Assembly: GCA_034190875.2 (NCBI GenBank)
Contig: CM067356.1
Coordinates: 19,740,806-19,804,805, forward strand
Direction: 5' to 3'
DNA from: Urechis unicinctus
Taxonomy: Eukaryota; Annelida; Polychaeta; Xenopneusta; Urechidae
Length of the DNA: 64,000 nucleotides
Under the pieces are notes generated by a model. The model worked only from the letters and a program-made list of their open reading frames with translations, was not told the origin of the DNA and searched no databases. Positions 59,615 to 64,000 of the stretch are shown here, piece by piece. A program made the translations under genes and the position numbers. The stretch's first letter is position 1; each line of letters starts with the position of its first letter.

Positions 59615-61086
59615 GTGAATAGCGGTAACACCATAGTATCAGAAGAAGCACGTGACTGGAGAACCGGGCTGTCACTTCAAGAGAGACAAAGATTCATGTA
59701 TGAGGGTGGATATGCCAGTGATGTGACCTTAGAGGTAGGCAAGGTCAATCCAGTGAAGATAGCCGCCCACAGATTTGTGCTGGTGTGTGGGTCGCCGGTA
59801 TTTGAGGCCATGTTGACGGCAGGACGAGAGGGTGATATTGTGGTGGAGGACGTGGAGCCGGTAGTGTTCGGCGCAGTGCTGAAGTTGGTTTATTGTTTGT
59901 TATGTTATTCCGTTAGAAAAGATTAATCATATACCATAGTGAATAAAATCAATTTGCATACGGTTTTCGAAGTTTATGTTTATATATATGTTTTCTATGA
60001 TAGTAAATTGATATGTCGGCCTCTTGTTCTCAGGTTTCTGTACTGTGAGCAGATAGAACTGAAGGTAGATACAGCTTTTGATGTCTTACACGCCGTCAGG
60101 AAGTATGGAGTGTCTCAGCTGGTTGTACAATGTACCGACAATCTGATGGGCACCATTGATGTCCACAATGTGTGTCTGTATCTCAACAAGAGTGTTCAGT
60201 ATGACGAGAAGGAACCGTCTAAAGGTTGTATTGATTTTATTTCCTGAAACACCACCAAGGTTCTTGATTCCTCAGAATTCACTCGCATATCTCACCAAAG
60301 TCTGAGGAAGGTACTGGAATCTGATTTGACTTCCTGCTTTTCACCCTGAGGTGTATACGCAGAGTGTCAGCGCTGGGCATTTTCACGGTGTACTGTTGAA
60401 GCCAAAGCTCTCACAGACGAAAACAGAGGGGCAGTGTTAGGGGGCTGTCTGTATCTGATACGCTTCCCTGAAATGTCAATCAAAAGTGACGCAGGAATCC
60501 ATTATACTAGCTAACGACGAGCGTTTGCAGATCATGGAATACATCGCCCATCGTGAACACGGCTATGAGTATAAAGGGCCCATGGTGTTTAATGTGGCTA
60601 AGGGCAAACAAGGAGAAGAATACCAGACAAAAAGATATACCTGTTATAAACAGGAGACAAGGAACTTGCCTGGAACTTCTGCTATTGATTTCCAGCATGT
60701 GGATCACCGGCGTCGGTTTGTATGTTGGTAGCAGTTGGCAAGATAATGAAGTTGTTGTGAAGCTGATGGATGATGAGGGTGAAGTGCTGGCGGACACTGA
60801 CAATGTGGTGATGAAGTATGGATCCGATTTCACTTTGCTCAACTCTCACCTTCCTGTTTGTGTCCGTTTCCCTGAAAACGTTCTCATTCGTGGAAACCAA
60901 TTCTACTGAATATCAGCAGAATATAAGTGTGTACAAACTATGGAATAGATGGACAAGAGACTAGAGAATGGAGGCGTCACTTTCATGTTCCGAAAGACAC
61001 CTGGCAATAAGACTACTGTCAATCAAGGTCAAATACTAACGATTATATTCGCGACCTGCGTCACTCATCTGCTGGAGAGTAATTAA
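59615..61086 (+). pseudogene. BTB-BACK-PHR domain gene relic (BTBD1/2/3/6-like)
   Basis: An exon from the acceptor CCAG at 59614 encodes DWRTGLSLQERQRFMYEGGY and the BTB core (ASDVTLEVGKV, AAHRFVLVCGSPVFEAMLTA), ending at 59883 before GTTGGT. The next exon starts at 60034 after TTCTCAG and finishes the BTB (FLYCEQIELKVDTAFDVLHA), then BACK (to LYLIRFPEMSIK, about 60480; QESIILANDERLQIMEYI) and PHR (ITGVGLYVGSSWQDNEVVVK; GVTFMFRKTPG) up to a stop at 61084. An in-frame TGA lies at 60244-60246, and frame changes occur near 60340, 60484 and 60700-60910. Family members are substrate adaptors for Cullin-3 ubiquitin ligases. The breaks argue for a pseudogene. Confidence 0.88.
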
Positions 61087-64000
61087 TCATATGTTAGTGA
61101 TCATAGCGTGTTAATCGATTCTCCTTTGATGTTTGTATCCATATTGGATGCAGCTCTAATTGGTCATCCCTTGTTAAATATGAGTCCTGCTTGACATTTT
61201 CTACTGGCACGGAGTGAAGAAATCCAATGTTTAACGTCACATAACGCCATAAAATAACTAATGATACAAATGCGCCTCAATTAAGAAGCTTGCTTGCTAA
61301 ACTCATAAGCTGGCTATACGAACTTGTTTCCAATTTACGCGAACCTCAGCTTCGAATCATCGTGTATTTCACATTTAAATGGTTCCGGCGTGAATATCGA
61401 AATGACACGGCAGCGATTCACTGATTGTAGATAACATCCATTACATGATGCATCAAAAACTACTTGCTGGCCAGCTGGTGTTAAGTAGAGTTGTTAGCAA
61501 TTTTGATTGTAGAGCATTTTGTTTTATTTTCTGTAGACGGGAGAATTGACAGGTAAACATTGACATGAATGTTATGGTGCAAATTACCATAAAAACGATA
61601 CGCTGACATTGAGCTATAATTCCTAGATGTGCCACGCATTGGTTAAATCATGGAAGCGGGTATCTATGCGTTACATATTTATCAATGATTTTTACAAGCA
61701 CAGCGTCGGGTGATATAATGGGGCCGTAGTCACCACCGAGCAAAGGTATTCGTATGCTACATGATCTACCTCAGCATATATATACTGTACTCAATTGTGG
61801 TCGCTTCTCCCTTTGTCTATTGTAAGTTGTATATATGCAGTAACTTCAATGTTTTTGAGCGAATGAGTTATGGAAACCAATATTATAAATCCTCTTATCT
61901 ACTGTTGGCTGTAAGCAGAATAATACCGCTGACCGCCCCTACCCCCAGAACTTCGCTCATCGTTATTTGTTCGGGGTCAGCCCCAAGGCATTCAGCATTG
62001 GCAAGGGGGGATAAATCTAGAGGTCCCGTCTAACCATGACGTCAAGCTGCCACTGACTTCAATTGTTGCCCAAATCACCCCCAATGTTTCATTTTCTTTA
62101 CTGAACACAATGAAATGGCACCCATATCCGCAGCAGGTCCACAAGGTGAACAGCCTCTAGTGATGCTAGATCTTGATCTAATTCATTCACTAAACGTACT
62201 TTAGTGGTTTAAAAGATAAGGATATACCCACAATATGAGTACAAGTTACGCCTAGATATATATAATATGCACAAACATGAACTACGCGTGGTGTATTAGG
62301 ATTGTGGGAATAGCAGTTGGGTTAGTTCATGAGGTTATCTTCAAAAGCGTATATATTACAAAAAAGTGATTACAATGTTTCCTTCAAATAATAATAACCT
62401 CGAAGATGGACTGCCCCACACTTCTCTACCATTAGCATTCTGTTGCCACTTCGATTTCATTCTACAAAAGGGAAATCCCTCCCATGCCCTCGACAAACCT
62501 GGTTCGCTATGAATGTGGGACTATTTGGGCAAGCTTCACCCGTTGAACGACCTATACAACCCATCGAATAGACCTTGTTGATCCGAGACGTGTGATAGCA
62601 CACGTGATATTCTTCGAAATTGACATTTTGCAACACAATGAAGTGATATCATGCAAAAGACAGATGAACGCTGTTGTCAATTCCATAAGTTATCAGGGTA
62701 TCGAGTCATGATGATGGCCATTTTAACCGAATAACGGAATCTCATTCATCGACACTGAAGTAACTTTACTGCGGGGTTCTACGTGAATACATGGTGCTAC
62801 TATAAATCAAGTAATAATCAGGGCAAGTCGTTTTGGATTGGCTTGAATCAGTTGGCGGTACTGCAGAACGTCTCAACCTGACCACCCCTGTTGACGTCAT
62901 CGACCGGGGGAATGTCTGACCTTGATCGCCCCTGCTGACGAAATGGATTCGTGACCATGTAGGGCGTCTCAGTTAGATCGTCCACGCAGTGATATGGAAT
63001 AAGTTCCTCATGGGTGTCTATGACACGTGCGCGTCCTCCAACACCTCAACATGCAGATGAACAATATACGTGGCTGGTACTGTGTTCTTGTCGTCATTCG
63101 CTCCTCTTAGCCAATGCTTCATTGCAATATAATCTTTGAAAGAGAGATAAATAATGACGCCGCCTTATTGGTGGATGCCAGCGATGATTGTTGAGAGGTT
63201 GTTCCGGCCTTGAACATTAGCCCTGCATTGACCAGTGTTAATATTTAATATGTGACGTTTTGTTGTAGCCTTATTCAGCGCAGCATTATGGGAGCGAGAT
63301 ATGTGTCACGAAGTGGGGGAGTGGCGAAGTCACTTACATTTCCTCTCAATTGTCAGGAAGCAAGTTGTTCACTTCTAGAAATACAGTGCGCAGGAAGTCC
63401 CTGTGTTGAGTCGCTAATATCAAAGCTGATAACTAAAATGTATAATAAATGAATCTAATGAAGTACCCATCACAAGGAATGACGCATGCGATTGGTTTAG
63501 TTGCGTAGTACACAAGCAATGTAAGGAATATTACGTTATTCGAGTACTATCTCACCACAAAGTACATATCTGTCCAATTGTTGATAATGCTCCACTCGTC
63601 ACCAGAACTGAAAGCATTCACTACCGTGTAATGCACCGAATTTCCCTTGCGGAATCAACTTGTCTCATGCCTCAAGGTAAATTAGAGACAGTTTACTTTC
63701 TGATTTCTCTCACTTTGATTAGATTGTAGTATATCCATCTTATTGGCTTAACATACGGTTCTGTATAGTGTAATGTTTCACGGAACACACCAATAGGATA
63801 GTCCTTCGAGAAAGTACCAAGCACTTGTTTCCTGAACTCACGAAGAATATACGGAATCGAAGCGGCAGTGGACATAATACGCATTTGATAATATCTTTGG
63901 TGGATGTCATCCCATGAAATCGGATTGGCAGGAATTAGGGAAATGTTCCGTATTTGGCCAGATGCGAAAATCCGCCTTTCATGGACATAAAGTGTTTTTT
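61087..64000. other. Intergenic stretch without recognisable genes
   Basis: Only short frames on both strands. I see no exon, RNA gene or mobile element that I can support. Confidence 0.5.

Noticed and set aside
60225-60362. An intron between the BTB/BACK parts of the BTBD-like relic, with GTTGTA donor and ACGCAG acceptor
   Set aside because: The interval translates into recognisable BACK-domain sequence across a nonsense codon and a frame change, so it is exon sequence.
58583-64000. Right terminal inverted repeat of the Polinton
   Set aside because: The inverse of the left-flank module (for example of CTATTTTTGGAAAGTGATTT) was not found; it may lie in the gap or be lost.

Overview
This is an animal (metazoan) nuclear genome window. 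It is AT-rich, gene-poor and full of repeats, and it contains two 100-base assembly gaps. The spliceosomal introns, a LINE, satellite arrays and a BTB-BACK-PHR gene relic point to an invertebrate, perhaps a lophotrochozoan or mollusc. The exact taxon cannot be read from the sequence alone.

The most important object is a nearly complete but decayed Maverick/Polinton (adintovirus-like) element at about 45.4-58.6 kb. A plus-strand block holds a repeat-rich left flank, a small spliced gene, a TATA promoter and an early gene for protein-primed DNA polymerase B (about 47.1-51.8 kb). The polymerase gene is cut by four phase-consistent, GT-AG spliceosomal introns. A convergent minus-strand block (58.5 to 51.99 kb) is packed like a virus. 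In transcription order it encodes a FtsK/HerA-type packaging ATPase, two conserved small proteins, a retroviral-type integrase with a C-terminal chromodomain, a membrane protein, two tandem penton-like proteins, a basic virion protein, a double-jelly-roll major capsid protein and an adenain-like protease. Nearly every long gene carries at least one frameshift, and the polymerase motif B region is damaged, so this copy looks dead unless the indels are assembly errors. The right end, including the ATPase P-loop, falls in or beside the gap at 58,483-58,582.

The rest is accessory and repetitive. A 1.85-kb sequence is present as two direct copies with strong hairpins (29-3,908). A 220-bp satellite spans 11.03-12.55 kb. 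Long TA, GA and CCA microsatellites are present. A 1.4-kb DNA transposon with GTATCC-type inverted ends lies at 20.96-22.36 kb. A minus-strand Jockey/CR1/L2-type LINE (27.7-30.7 kb) has lost its 3' part. Three families of old dispersed repeats each occur twice in the window.

Host genes are scarce. A probable first coding exon with a clean splice donor lies on the minus strand at 39.13-39.19 kb. A decayed coding stretch lies at 38.2-38.6 kb. A BTB-BACK-PHR (BTBD1/2/3/6-like) gene relic lies at 59.6-61.1 kb. The remaining long stretches show nothing I can support as genes.
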